From a virus: a stretch of 20,530 nucleotides of DNA. Both the position numbers and the translations under genes were made by a program. The notes beneath the pieces were generated by a model, which searched no databases, was not told the DNA's origin, and saw only the letters and a list, made by a program, of their open reading frames with translations. This document shows positions 1 to 7,369 of the stretch, piece by piece; position 1 is the first letter of the stretch, and every line of letters starts with the position of its first letter. The DNA is taken from IMG/VR virus record IMGVR_UViG_3300044730_000204, positions 1 to 20,530 of that record, one strand, 5' to 3'.

Positions 1-971
1 CTACTATTGGTACTGCTACCCTCTCAGATCAGTCTGCATCAGTTACATTTACTGCTAACGGTACTGGTGGATCTCCCATTACACAGTACACAGTCACTTC
101 TTCTCCAGGCTCTCTTACTGGAACAGGAGCTTCAAGCCCAGTTACAGTTTCTGGTTTAACTGGAGGAACTTCTTATACATTTACAGTTACGGCAACAAAT
201 GTCAGTGGAACATCTCAAGCATCTTCTGCATCTAACTCTGTAGTTCCAACCGCAACTAACTACACTTTGAGACTGACGGCTAATAATACTCAAAACTTTA
301 CTGTGCCAGTCGGAGCACAATTAATGTCAGCCTATGTTATTGGCGGTGGTGGAAACGGTGGTAATGGTGGTGGCTCAGGTGGTGGTGGTGGTGCTGGAGG
401 CAAAGCAGGAAGTGCCGTTGCTTTTGAAGATCTTCCAGTAACCGCAGGCGATGTTTATGTTGTTACTGTAGGTGCCATTGGTGGAACATCATCTATTGGT
501 TCCTTGGCAACTGCTCCAACTAACACTACCTCATCAAGTAATGTTGCAGGAGCCACTATCACAGCAGCATCAGGACCAAATGTAACTACGACAACAGCTA
601 TTGGATACACTAATCGTGCCAGAACTCAAACAATAAGAGGCTCAAGTGGCATGGGTGGCGGTAACGGTGCCAATGCTTACGCATTCGAGAACAATCAGTC
701 TAACGTAAGTGGTGGTGCTGGTGGTACGGGCTCTTCCTCAGGCGGAAATGGTGGAAACGGTGGAAATGCCAGATCGTTTTTTGCGGACATTTCGTCTAAT
801 GTTGGAAATGCAGGTTCTTCTGCAAGTTCAGGCGTAGGCTCAGGCGGCGGCGGTGGTGGTGGCGGAGGAGTTGCAACTGTTGATCGTGTTAATTATAGTG
901 AGTCAACAGGTTCTGGCGGCGGTAGCGGCGGATCAGGCACAGCGGGTCGAGTAGTCATTTTTACACGTTAA
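1..971 (+). CDS. Fn3 plus glycine-rich tail fibre/adhesin, 5' end outside window
   Basis: The reading frame is already open at base 3, so the true start lies upstream; a TTG at 267 is internal and not a credible start. The visible part has 322 residues. The first 85 or so form most of a fibronectin type III domain, with the strand motif GTSYTFTVTATN and a Ser/Thr-rich linker. From about base 336 to the end the protein is a glycine-rich domain: a hydrophobic entry strand (AYVIGGGG), long Gly/Ser/Asn runs, and a closing strand (GRVVIFTR). This architecture is known from phage fibre tips and adhesins, where polyglycine helices pack side by side. I infer a virion-exposed receptor-binding or fibre protein. 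It is paralogous in layout to the fibre at 1307-3208, and a small partner gene follows 28 bases later. The fibre class is clear; the exact role is not. Confidence 0.8.
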   Translation, partial: TIGTATLSDQSASVTFTANGTGGSPITQYTVTSSPGSLTGTGASSPVTVSGLTGGTSYTFTVTATNVSGTSQASSASNSVVPTATNYTLRLTANNTQNFTVPVGAQLMSAYVIGGGGNGGNGGGSGGGGGAGGKAGSAVAFEDLPVTAGDVYVVTVGAIGGTSSIGSLATAPTNTTSSSNVAGATITAASGPNVTTTTAIGYTNRARTQTIRGSSGMGGGNGANAYAFENNQSNVSGGAGGTGSSSGGNGGNGGNARSFFADISSNVGNAGSSASSGVGSGGGGGGGGGVATVDRVNYSESTGSGGGSGGSGTAGRVVIFTR

Positions 972-987
972 AAAATAAATTAAAATA

Positions 988-993
988 AAGGAG
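988..993 (+). promoter_or_regulatory. Ribosome binding site for the 55-aa gene
   Basis: AAGGAG lies 6 nt before the ATG at 1000. It supports the very short downstream reading frame as a translated gene. Confidence 0.75.
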
Positions 994-999
994 ATTAAA

Positions 1000-1167
1000 A
1001 TGGAAAAAACTTTTGCTGTCATTGAAAATAGCGTAGTAGTAAATTGTATTGTTGCCAACAACAAGGAAGAGGCGGAGGAGCTTACTCAACTACAGTGCGT
1101 AGAATATCTAAATGTAGAAGTTGGCTTTCATTATGAAAATAATGTGTTTAGTAAGCCTACTGAATAG
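1000..1167 (+). CDS. Small fibre-partner protein, 55 aa
   Basis: An ATG with a good ribosome binding site opens a 55-residue frame ending in TAG at 1165-1167. The N-terminus, FAVIENSVVVNCIVANN, aligns with the first part of the 101-aa protein at 3220-3525 (FGIVENNTIINVIVSES), and both have a downstream VGFHYENNVF or GIGWKKDVDGVF segment. The two are therefore paralogues. Both sit directly behind a glycine-rich fibre gene. Short proteins of this kind often follow tail fibre genes in phages; a role in fibre assembly or capping is inferred from position only. This copy lacks the C-terminal half found in the longer one. No signal peptide or membrane segment is visible. Confidence 0.75.
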   Translation: MEKTFAVIENSVVVNCIVANNKEEAEELTQLQCVEYLNVEVGFHYENNVFSKPTE

Positions 1168-1192
1168 AACTTTTTAAGAGAGACAGCCATTT

Positions 1193-1221
1193 TTGTTAAA
1201 TTAATTTTTTTATATTATACT
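1193..1221 (+). promoter_or_regulatory. Possible sigma70-type promoter
   Basis: TTGTTA at 1193-1198 and TATACT at 1216-1221 are separated by 17 nt in the gap before the second fibre gene. The region is very A+T-rich, so a chance match is possible. Confidence 0.35.
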
Positions 1222-1270
1222 CTATATTTTTAAGTTGCAAATTAAAAAGATAGATTTAAGAGGCAAATGA

Positions 1271-1279
1271 TGGTAAAAT
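1271..1279 (+). promoter_or_regulatory. Extended -10 element for the second fibre gene
   Basis: TGGTAAAAT is an extended -10 box (TGn then TAAAAT). It would start transcription near 1286, leaving a leader of about 20 nt that contains the ribosome binding site at 1294-1299. The 12-mer around it, ATGGTAAAATAA, recurs before the gene at 12397. The -35 position is poor. Confidence 0.42.
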
Positions 1280-1293
1280 AATATATGATTGAT

Positions 1294-1299
1294 AGGGGG
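1294..1299 (+). promoter_or_regulatory. Ribosome binding site that fixes a TTG start at 1307
   Basis: AGGGGG is 7 nt before the TTG at 1307. An earlier TTG at 1289 would place this site inside the coding sequence, so 1307 is preferred. Confidence 0.6.
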
Positions 1300-1306
1300 T
1301 TATAAA

Positions 1307-3208
1307 TTGGCAGACAAAGATTTTAAAGTTAAGTCAGGACTAGATCTGGGCACCCCCCTTCCTTTAACAGAGGGCGGAACAGGACAAACATCTGCTAATA
1401 ATGCTCTAAATGCATTACTCCCAGTACAAACAGATAACACATCAAAAGTTTTACAAACAAATGGCACCTCCACATCTTGGGTAACATTACCAAATGGATA
1501 TACAAAAGGTAATACAGCAAGTAGACCAGGATCACCTGCATTAGGCGACATACACTCAAATACACAAACATCATATATTGAGGTTTATACATCTGGTGGC
1601 TGGTCACAACTTGGAGTAATACCTACATCAGCAACAATTGGCACACCAACAGATGTTGGTACAAACGTTGCTTATGGTTCAGGATCAGTAGATGTTGCAT
1701 TTACACCTGGCTCAGGCGGAGGACTTGTTTCATCTTTTACAGCATTATCATCCCCAGGAGCAATTAGCGCATCTGGGTCCTCTTCTCCAATAAGATTAAC
1801 TGGACTTACTTTAGGGACAACATATACTTTTACAGTAACTGCAACAAACGGTTACGGTAACGCTCTTGCTTCAAGCGCATCATCTTCTCTTACACCAACA
1901 TCAGTTCCTCAAGCACCTACTGTTGGAACACCAACAAACGTAACTGGAGTAGCGTTTGGATCTACAACTTCTGCCTCTGTTCCAGTAACATCCAATGCCA
2001 CTGGAGGCAAAGCAGTTAGTAGTTTTACGGTAACTTCTTCTCCAGGTTCTTTTACTGCAACAGGATCTAGCCCAGTAACAGTTTCTGGTTTAAGTGCAGG
2101 AACTTCTTATACTTTTACAGCGATTGCAACAAATGAAAATGGTAACTCGTCTACAAGCAGTGCATCATCCTCTCTTACACCATCAACAGTTCCACAGGCT
2201 CCTACTATTGGAGCGGTTACTTCCGCCTATAAGAGCATACAAGTTGCTTTTACGGCACCTGCATCTAATGGTGGTTCCGCAATTACGAGCTATACCGCGA
2301 CTTCTTCTCCTGGTGGATTTACTGGCACAGGTGCCTCAAGCCCAATTACAGTTTCAGGTCTTGCCGATGGAACTTCTTATACATTTACAGTTAGAGCAAC
2401 TAATGCCAATGGAACTTCTATTGCATCTGCGGCATCTGCCTCAGCCACATCGACAACCAGCGAAGTATTTTTAATTACTTCAACACAAGCATTTACGCCA
2501 TCATCATACCCAGCAACATATACAGCACATCTTCTTGGAGGTGGCGGTGGTAGAGGTGGTAGTTCCAATGTTTACAATCAGACGGTTAGTAATGCCTCTG
2601 GTTCTCAGCAATTATTAGGTAGTTCAGATAATTACGAAGGCGGTTCTGGTGGAGGTGGTTTTTATACAACAGGAAACGTGACCATTAACTCTGGGTCTGT
2701 TACTGCGACAGTCGGCGGTGGTGGAAGTTCGGGGTTAGGTACGCAGAATGGCATATACACTAGCAACAATGCAACCAGAACTGCTGGAAATGCTGGAGGA
2801 ACAACTTCTTTTAGTAATCTAAACGCCGCTGGCGGAAATGGCGGTGGGGCGGCACCAAATGCTAACAATTCTGGTGCGGGCGGTAATGGAGGTTCAGGTG
2901 GTGGAGGTGGTGGTGGCAGTTTCAATTACGCAGATGGTTATGGAGGAAGTTCTAACAGCACCACTAATGGAGGGATTGGAGGTTCTGCTGGAAATGCTGG
3001 GGGCTCAGGTGGTAGTGGTAACTCTGGTGGTACTGGCTCTAGCGTTGCTGGCTCTGGACCAGGAGGAAGCGGTCTAAATAGAAATGTTATTAACTATGCT
3101 GGGATCAATATATCGGGAACAAATTATGGCTCAGGGTCTAGAGGGCAAGGTGCAGGCAGCAACGCCAACGCCACCGCAGGATTTATTCTTTTATCGAGAA
3201 ATGCTTAG
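1307..3208 (+). CDS. Tail fibre with three Fn3 domains and a glycine-rich tip
   Basis: The TTG start at 1307 gives 633 residues beginning MADKDFKVKSGLDLG, a typical phage fibre N-terminus. Residues 17-40 hold the common fibre motif LPLTEGGTGQTSANNALNAL. A short segment around 65-105 (RPGSPALGDI ... GGWSQLG) follows. Three fibronectin type III repeats occupy about 107-199, 201-294 and 296-382, each with a TYTFTVTATN-like strand. Residues from about 410 to the end form a glycine-rich domain that opens with AHLLGGGGG and closes with FILLSRNA. I infer a virion surface fibre: the N-terminus attaches to the tail or baseplate, Fn3 acts as spacer or glycan contact, and the glycine-rich part is the tip. 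The third Fn3 repeat is nearly the same as that in the fibre at 1-971. It is followed 11 bases later by a small partner gene. Confidence 0.85.
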   Translation: MADKDFKVKSGLDLGTPLPLTEGGTGQTSANNALNALLPVQTDNTSKVLQTNGTSTSWVTLPNGYTKGNTASRPGSPALGDIHSNTQTSYIEVYTSGGWSQLGVIPTSATIGTPTDVGTNVAYGSGSVDVAFTPGSGGGLVSSFTALSSPGAISASGSSSPIRLTGLTLGTTYTFTVTATNGYGNALASSASSSLTPTSVPQAPTVGTPTNVTGVAFGSTTSASVPVTSNATGGKAVSSFTVTSSPGSFTATGSSPVTVSGLSAGTSYTFTAIATNENGNSSTSSASSSLTPSTVPQAPTIGAVTSAYKSIQVAFTAPASNGGSAITSYTATSSPGGFTGTGASSPITVSGLADGTSYTFTVRATNANGTSIASAASASATSTTSEVFLITSTQAFTPSSYPATYTAHLLGGGGGRGGSSNVYNQTVSNASGSQQLLGSSDNYEGGSGGGGFYTTGNVTINSGSVTATVGGGGSSGLGTQNGIYTSNNATRTAGNAGGTTSFSNLNAAGGNGGGAAPNANNSGAGGNGGSGGGGGGGSFNYADGYGGSSNSTTNGGIGGSAGNAGGSGGSGNSGGTGSSVAGSGPGGSGLNRNVINYAGINISGTNYGSGSRGQGAGSNANATAGFILLSRNA

Positions 3209-3219
3209 GAGAATATAAA

Positions 3220-3525
3220 ATGAATTTTGGAATTGTAGAAAATAATACAATAATAAATGTAATAGTATCAGAAAGCATTGAATCTACACAAGAGCTTTTT
3301 CCTGAATATGAAGTTGTAGAAATTTTTAATCAAAATATGGGTATAGGTTGGAAAAAAGATGTTGATGGTGTTTTTAAAACAGAAAAACCAAATTATGATT
3401 CAGTATGGGCAGATGATTTAGGTGGATGGCTTACTCCAGAAGAGTACGAAAGACACCTTGAACCAAAAACAGAAGAGCAAATTTTAATAGAATTATTGCA
3501 AAAAAAATTAAATTCTAACAATTAA
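3220..3525 (+). CDS. Fibre-partner protein, 101 aa
   Basis: The ATG at 3220 is preceded by AGGAG at 3207-3211, which overlaps the stop codon of the fibre gene, so translation is likely coupled. The first 55 residues match the 55-aa protein at 1000-1167. The rest is an added region with WADDLGGWLTPEEYERHLEP followed by a charged C-terminal helix ending LLQKKLNSNN. The protein is soluble and acidic, with no signal peptide. Its position behind a fibre gene and its paralogy to the other partner suggest a fibre assembly chaperone or a small baseplate or fibre accessory. No catalytic motif is visible, so the function is inferred from context alone. Confidence 0.72.
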   Translation: MNFGIVENNTIINVIVSESIESTQELFPEYEVVEIFNQNMGIGWKKDVDGVFKTEKPNYDSVWADDLGGWLTPEEYERHLEPKTEEQILIELLQKKLNSNN

Positions 3526-3535
3526 AATTGTTTTT
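3517..3535 (+). terminator. Weak A+T-rich hairpin terminator
   Basis: AACAAT and ATTGTT form a 6-bp stem with a TAAA loop, followed by a short T run. It overlaps the stop codon of the 101-aa gene. The stem has little GC, so termination may be weak. Confidence 0.35.
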
Positions 3536-3541
3536 AATATT

Positions 3542-3571
3542 TTGTGTACCCTTAAGTAAACAAAATACAAT
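3542..3571 (+). promoter_or_regulatory. Probable promoter for the DUF6065-like gene
   Basis: TTGTGT (3542-3547) and TACAAT (3566-3571) are 18 nt apart. Transcription would start near 3578, about 8 nt before the ATG at 3586, where only a weak AGAAAGA ribosome site is seen. Confidence 0.4.
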
Positions 3572-3585
3572 TTAGAAAGAATGAA

Positions 3586-4293
3586 ATGACAAATATTAAG
3601 TTTACAGATACATTTGGGGTCTCGGAAGAATATCAACCAAAACCTGCAAGTCATTTTATTCCAGATTGGTATAAAGATTTAAACTCTTATATAGGTGAAA
3701 AAAAAGTTCCTAACGGAACTGCTCTAACACCTGGAACAATTAAAAGATGTATGCCAGTTTTTGATGCTATATCTGCTGGATACATTATTGTTTCACCTGC
3801 TGATATTTATGTATCACAAAAAGAAGATGAAGAAGGCAAAATAAGCGCTTACTATGAATGGGCAAACTATGGGCTTATTGAATTTCACCCAGTAGAACAA
3901 GCACCAAGCCATCCTGATCGGAATGAGCATATCGCTTATCCAAAGTGGTTGAATCCTTGGGCAATCACAACCCCGCCTGGATACTCCGTATTATTTGTTC
4001 AGCCTTTACATAGAAAGTCAGTTTTTACAATCATGCCAGGCATTGTTGATACAGATACATATAATGCGGCCGTTAATTTTCCGTTTGTATTGAATGAGCC
4101 CAATAAATTTGAGGGACTTATACCTGCTGGTACTCCCATCGCTCAGGTCATTCCTTTCAAACGAGAGTTTTGGGAAATGTCTATTGGAGTTGAAGCTGAT
4201 TTAGTAAAAAACAACAAAATAGGCACAAAACTACGCTCTAAATTTTTTGACTCTTACAAAACGCAATTTAGGGAGATTAAACAATACAGGTAA
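3586..4293 (+). CDS. DUF6065-like protein of unknown function
   Basis: This is a 235-residue soluble protein. Conspicuous blocks are FIPDWYK at residues 24-30, TIKRCMPVFDAISAGYII followed by PADIYV at about 51-76, an EFHPVEQ block near 100, WLNPWAITTPPGYSVLFVQP, and a C-terminal stretch LIPAGTPIAQVIPFKRE that looks like strands of a beta-barrel. From memory this pattern resembles the DUF6065 group found in phages and in bacterial secondary-metabolism or surface-sugar regions; I could not check it. The gene stands alone between the fibre units and the operon at 4444-8102, with its own likely promoter and about 150 bases on the far side. A role in modification chemistry is only suggested by its neighbours. 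Confidence 0.65.
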   Translation: MTNIKFTDTFGVSEEYQPKPASHFIPDWYKDLNSYIGEKKVPNGTALTPGTIKRCMPVFDAISAGYIIVSPADIYVSQKEDEEGKISAYYEWANYGLIEFHPVEQAPSHPDRNEHIAYPKWLNPWAITTPPGYSVLFVQPLHRKSVFTIMPGIVDTDTYNAAVNFPFVLNEPNKFEGLIPAGTPIAQVIPFKREFWEMSIGVEADLVKNNKIGTKLRSKFFDSYKTQFREIKQYR

Positions 4294-4401
4294 TTTTTGT
4301 TAGCAATAGCCAAGGTATAGTCCTGCATTTGTAATAAAATAATACTTTTATAGAAATAAATATAAAGCAGTAACTTTGGATTAAATAACACTAATACAGT
4401 A

Positions 4402-4436
4402 TAAGCATTTACAATAACTGCTTAAAATAGTAGAAT
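4402..4436 (+). promoter_or_regulatory. Promoter for a leaderless transcript, with flanking inverted repeat
   Basis: TTTACA (4408-4413) and TAGAAT (4431-4436) are exactly 17 nt apart, and only 7 nt separate the -10 box from the ATG at 4444. The transcript would begin at or next to the start codon; no Shine-Dalgarno site is present. TAAGCA (4402-4407) and TGCTTA (4419-4424) form an inverted repeat around the -35 box, a possible operator. Confidence 0.52.
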
Positions 4437-4443
4437 AGATACT

Positions 4444-5448
4444 ATGAATCTAGTACAAAAATCAATATCTAATGGGGGGAATTTAGTTCCTCTTGTTATT
4501 CCCGCCGATATTTCAGACGGAATGGGGTTAATGAATCCATCTATCTTTATTGATGATGATGGAGATATACTAGTAAATATACGAAGAGTTAATTATACAC
4601 TTTACCATTCAGAAAAAGATCAGAACTTTTTTAGTCCTTGGGGACCATTATCATATTTGCATCCTGAAAAAGATCAGAGGCTGGTCACTACTAACTACCT
4701 TTGTTTATTAGATAATGATTTAAATATAACTAAGTTTACTAAGGTAGACTATTCTAAATTTGATGTTGCGCCAATTTGGGAGTTTGTTGGCGAAGAAGAT
4801 TGTAGAATTACACAATGGGATGGAGAGTATTATCTTATTGGTGTTCGCCGTGATACAACTCCAAATGGGCAAGGCCGCATGGAATATTCTAAGATTCAAT
4901 TAGATAAAGAAAACTGGACTGCAACAGAAATTCAGCGTGTAAGAATTCCAGCTCCAATTGATGAAGCAACATCATATTGTGAAAAAAATTGGATGCCCAT
5001 ACTAGATCAACCATATAATTTTGTTAAGTGGGCAATGCCTACAGAAATAGTTAAGGCTAATCCAGACAAGCCAGAATGTGAACAAGTTATTGTTAAATCT
5101 ACTCCTGCCGCTCCAATTGATCAAAGAGGTGGAACCAATGTTATTAAATGGGGCGAGTATTATATTACAGTTACACATGAAGTAAAACTATGGAAGAATT
5201 ATTTAAAGCAAAAAGATTCAATATATAGACATAGAGTAATTGTATGGGATAAAGATTTTAACTTTGTTGGGTTAAGTAAGTCATTCTCATTTCTTGATAC
5301 TCCAATTGAGTTTTGTGTAGGTGCAGCAATTAAAGATGAGAAACTACTACTAAGTTTTGGTATTCAAGATAATGCAGCATTTATATTAGAGGTTCCGTCA
5401 AATGTTGTAAATGAGATTATTACGGAGGCAATGGCATATGGGAATTAA
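4444..5448 (+). CDS. GH130/GH43-like five-bladed beta-propeller protein
   Basis: This 334-residue protein shows the spaced blade motifs of the five-bladed propeller glycosidases and phosphorylases: NPSI at 31-34, GEEDCR at 116-121 (compare the EDPR motif of GH130), EKNWMP at 180-185, RGGTNVI at 228-234, THE at 244-246 and EFCVGAA at 289-295. GH130 enzymes cleave or phosphorolyse mannosides, and relatives often sit in glycan biosynthesis clusters. Here Cys replaces the usual Pro in EDPR, so activity is uncertain. It heads a tightly packed run with TPR, methyltransferase, ATP-grasp and GT25-like genes. The start is the ATG of a probable leaderless message. A sugar-related role is a reasonable inference; the substrate is unknown. 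Confidence 0.62.
   Translation: MNLVQKSISNGGNLVPLVIPADISDGMGLMNPSIFIDDDGDILVNIRRVNYTLYHSEKDQNFFSPWGPLSYLHPEKDQRLVTTNYLCLLDNDLNITKFTKVDYSKFDVAPIWEFVGEEDCRITQWDGEYYLIGVRRDTTPNGQGRMEYSKIQLDKENWTATEIQRVRIPAPIDEATSYCEKNWMPILDQPYNFVKWAMPTEIVKANPDKPECEQVIVKSTPAAPIDQRGGTNVIKWGEYYITVTHEVKLWKNYLKQKDSIYRHRVIVWDKDFNFVGLSKSFSFLDTPIEFCVGAAIKDEKLLLSFGIQDNAAFILEVPSNVVNEIITEAMAYGN
5424..5428 (+). promoter_or_regulatory. Ribosome binding site that decides the TPR gene start
   Basis: GGAGG lies 9 nt before ATG 5438, whereas an earlier in-frame ATG at 5411 has no such site. The site is inside the end of the upstream propeller gene. Confidence 0.65.
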
Positions 5449-5998
5449 AGAATTAGCAGTAGAACTCTCATCTAATCCGTTTGATGTTCAGATTAATTTT
5501 GATTTAGCTCAAGCCTACGACGCACAACAGCAATATGCTTCAGCAGCTGGATTTTATTTAAGAGCGGCAGAATTTGGCTATAAAACTCATCCTCTAATTA
5601 CATATACATCATTACTTAGAATGGCTATATGCTGGACGCATCAAGGCGATAGGAATAAGACTGTTCATAATAATATCATGCAAGCAATAGCCTATCTGCC
5701 AAATAGACCAGAAGCATATTTCCTACTATCAAGAATTAATGAGCGCAATAAGATGTATCAAGACTGCTACACATTTGCCGAAATGGGATTGCTGTATGCC
5801 ACACACACATTCCATCAGCCTCTTCCAGGATACGTTGATTATAATGGCGCATACTGCCTAATGTTTGAAAAAGCAGTCTCAGGATGGTGGCTTGGGAAAA
5901 AGGAAGAAAGCAAATCCCTATTCCAGCATTTATTAGATGATCACAAGATGGCTCCAGAATATGTTACTGGATGCCTTAACAATTTGAAGTTGTACTAA
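5438..5998 (+). CDS. TPR-type repeat protein
   Basis: Starting at ATG 5438 gives 186 residues; this start overlaps the propeller gene by 11 bases and has a good ribosome site. Helix pairs with tetratricopeptide spacing are visible: NPFDVQINFDLAQAYDAQQQ followed by YASAAGFYLRAAEFGY, a middle unit ending MQAIAYLPN, and RPEAYFLLSRINERNKMYQD with CYTFAEMGLLYA. TPR units of this kind are often fused to, or encoded beside, family 2 glycosyltransferases, where they form scaffolds. No catalytic domain is present, so a scaffold or adaptor role for neighbouring enzymes is inferred. The next gene starts 2 bases after its stop. Confidence 0.68.
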   Translation: MGIKELAVELSSNPFDVQINFDLAQAYDAQQQYASAAGFYLRAAEFGYKTHPLITYTSLLRMAICWTHQGDRNKTVHNNIMQAIAYLPNRPEAYFLLSRINERNKMYQDCYTFAEMGLLYATHTFHQPLPGYVDYNGAYCLMFEKAVSGWWLGKKEESKSLFQHLLDDHKMAPEYVTGCLNNLKLY

Positions 5999-5999
5999 T

Positions 6000-6530
6000 A
6001 TGTTTCCTAATTGGTTTAAAGATGTAGAGAAGTATTTCCGTCATGTGCCAAATGAGCCCCTTCGTGCTTTGCAAATTGGCACATACACGGGAGATGCTAC
6101 AGAATGGCTATTAAATAATAGAGAATTAGAATATCTTCACGATGTAGATACATGGGGCGGAAGCGAAGAAATTGCTCATGAATCATTAGATTTTAATTCA
6201 GTAGAAAGCTATTATGACTCTAGGTTTAATGATAATCGTATTTATAAATATAAAATGACAAGCGACGAGTACTTTGCCTCAAATAAATCACAGTTTAATT
6301 TTATATACATTGATGGAGACCACACAGCATTACAGACATCATTAGACGGATTAAATGCATTTAGATTGCTTGAATCAGGCGGTGTAATGGCTTTTGACGA
6401 TTACCTATGGAACTATAACGGTAACCGCTTTTTAGAGCCTAAGAGAGGCGTTGACGGCTTCCTAGAGGTATGTAAGGATCAGTACACGGTGATAGAGTCT
6501 GGATATCAAATGTGGATTAAAAAATGTTAG
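6000..6530 (+). CDS. Class I SAM-dependent methyltransferase
   Basis: This 176-residue protein has the Rossmann-type methyltransferase signature: motif I ALQIGTYTGD at 23-32, an acidic strand end HDVDTW near 47-52, IDGDH at 104-108 following FNFIY, and GGVMAFDDY at 127-135. The IDGDH plus FDDY pattern is that of the Methyltransf_24 or TylF/CmcI-like group, in which acidic residues can bind a divalent metal and O-methylation of sugars or small molecules is common. The ATG starts one base after the previous stop codon, with no strong ribosome site, so translational coupling is likely. It overlaps the ATP-grasp gene by 7 bases. The substrate is unknown; a sugar hydroxyl is plausible from its neighbours. 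Confidence 0.78.
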   Translation: MFPNWFKDVEKYFRHVPNEPLRALQIGTYTGDATEWLLNNRELEYLHDVDTWGGSEEIAHESLDFNSVESYYDSRFNDNRIYKYKMTSDEYFASNKSQFNFIYIDGDHTALQTSLDGLNAFRLLESGGVMAFDDYLWNYNGNRFLEPKRGVDGFLEVCKDQYTVIESGYQMWIKKC

Positions 6531-7369
6531 TAGTTATTTACGGCAAAGGATTGTGGTCATCTTGGAAAGATGCCTTGGGAGCAGAATCTGACTTTTGGAA
6601 AGGATTCTCATCAATTGAAAAAGTCATAGAAGTTGATGATATTGACTTCCCCCTGGAAGATGCCTGTAAGAATTACAACAAGGTTGTCCTTATACCGTTA
6701 TCGGTACAGGATAATTTCAACCATCCCAAAGGGTGCCTTACTCTAGTTTCTTCGCATGACACCCTAAATACCTTTAATAACAAAGATCTATTTTATAAGT
6801 TTTTAGAAAAAAATGGTTTAAAGGAGTACTTTCCAAAACTATTAAACATAACTTCAAATACACCAGAGTTTCCTTTTATAATGAAGAGGCTAGATCTTTA
6901 TGCAGGTGTAGGCATAGCATTAATTTGGGATCAAGAACGATATGAGTGGGCTCTTAATAACCATAGGTTTAAAGACCATCAGTACCTAGTACAAGAGTAC
7001 GTAGAAGGAGATGTTGAGTACGTTACTCAGGTTATGTGTAAAGATGGAGACGTTCTGTGGAACGTAACTTTTGAAGGACCAGTACCTGAAGATGGTAAAG
7101 TAAATATGGGTCCTTTTGCTGAAAACAAAATCGTTACTATGGAGACAGAAGTTCTTGAAGTATTTCGCAATATCTTTAAGCTAGCTAATTACAGCGGTCC
7201 AGCAAATGTTAATTTTAAACTTCGTGACGGAAAGCCCATTATTTTTGAGAGCAACCCTAGGTTTGGTGGTTCAATGTTTTTGCCTATGTTTAGACCGCAG
7301 TTAAAACAGTCTATAACTGCGCTACTTAATAATGCTTATTTACAAACGGATACTAAAGATGTTAGATAA
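6524..7369 (+). CDS. ATP-grasp ligase
   Basis: This 281-residue protein has an N-terminal pre-ATP-grasp region (MLVVIYGKG) and the ATP-grasp core: FPFIMKRLDLYAGVG at about 116-130 with Lys121 and a glycine loop, QEYVEG at 157-162 contacting adenine and ribose in the family, PANVNFK at 226-232, and IIFESNPRFGGS at 239-250 supplying the metal-binding Glu242 and Asn244. ATP-grasp enzymes activate a carboxylate as an acyl-phosphate and join it to an amine or thiol. In this cluster it might attach an amino acid or other acid to a sugar or a protein; that is inference. It overlaps the methyltransferase by 7 bases and the GT25-like gene by 11. Confidence 0.75.
   Translation: MLVVIYGKGLWSSWKDALGAESDFWKGFSSIEKVIEVDDIDFPLEDACKNYNKVVLIPLSVQDNFNHPKGCLTLVSSHDTLNTFNNKDLFYKFLEKNGLKEYFPKLLNITSNTPEFPFIMKRLDLYAGVGIALIWDQERYEWALNNHRFKDHQYLVQEYVEGDVEYVTQVMCKDGDVLWNVTFEGPVPEDGKVNMGPFAENKIVTMETEVLEVFRNIFKLANYSGPANVNFKLRDGKPIIFESNPRFGGSMFLPMFRPQLKQSITALLNNAYLQTDTKDVR

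Noticed and set aside
336-968. Resemblance of the glycine-rich domains to mycobacterial PE_PGRS proteins.
   Set aside because: No PE domain is present, and the context, entry/exit strands and Fn3 linkage fit phage fibre tips.
267-971. A separate gene starting at the TTG at 267.
   Set aside because: The frame is open upstream to base 3 and encodes most of an Fn3 domain that leads into the glycine-rich part, so this is one gene cut by the window edge.
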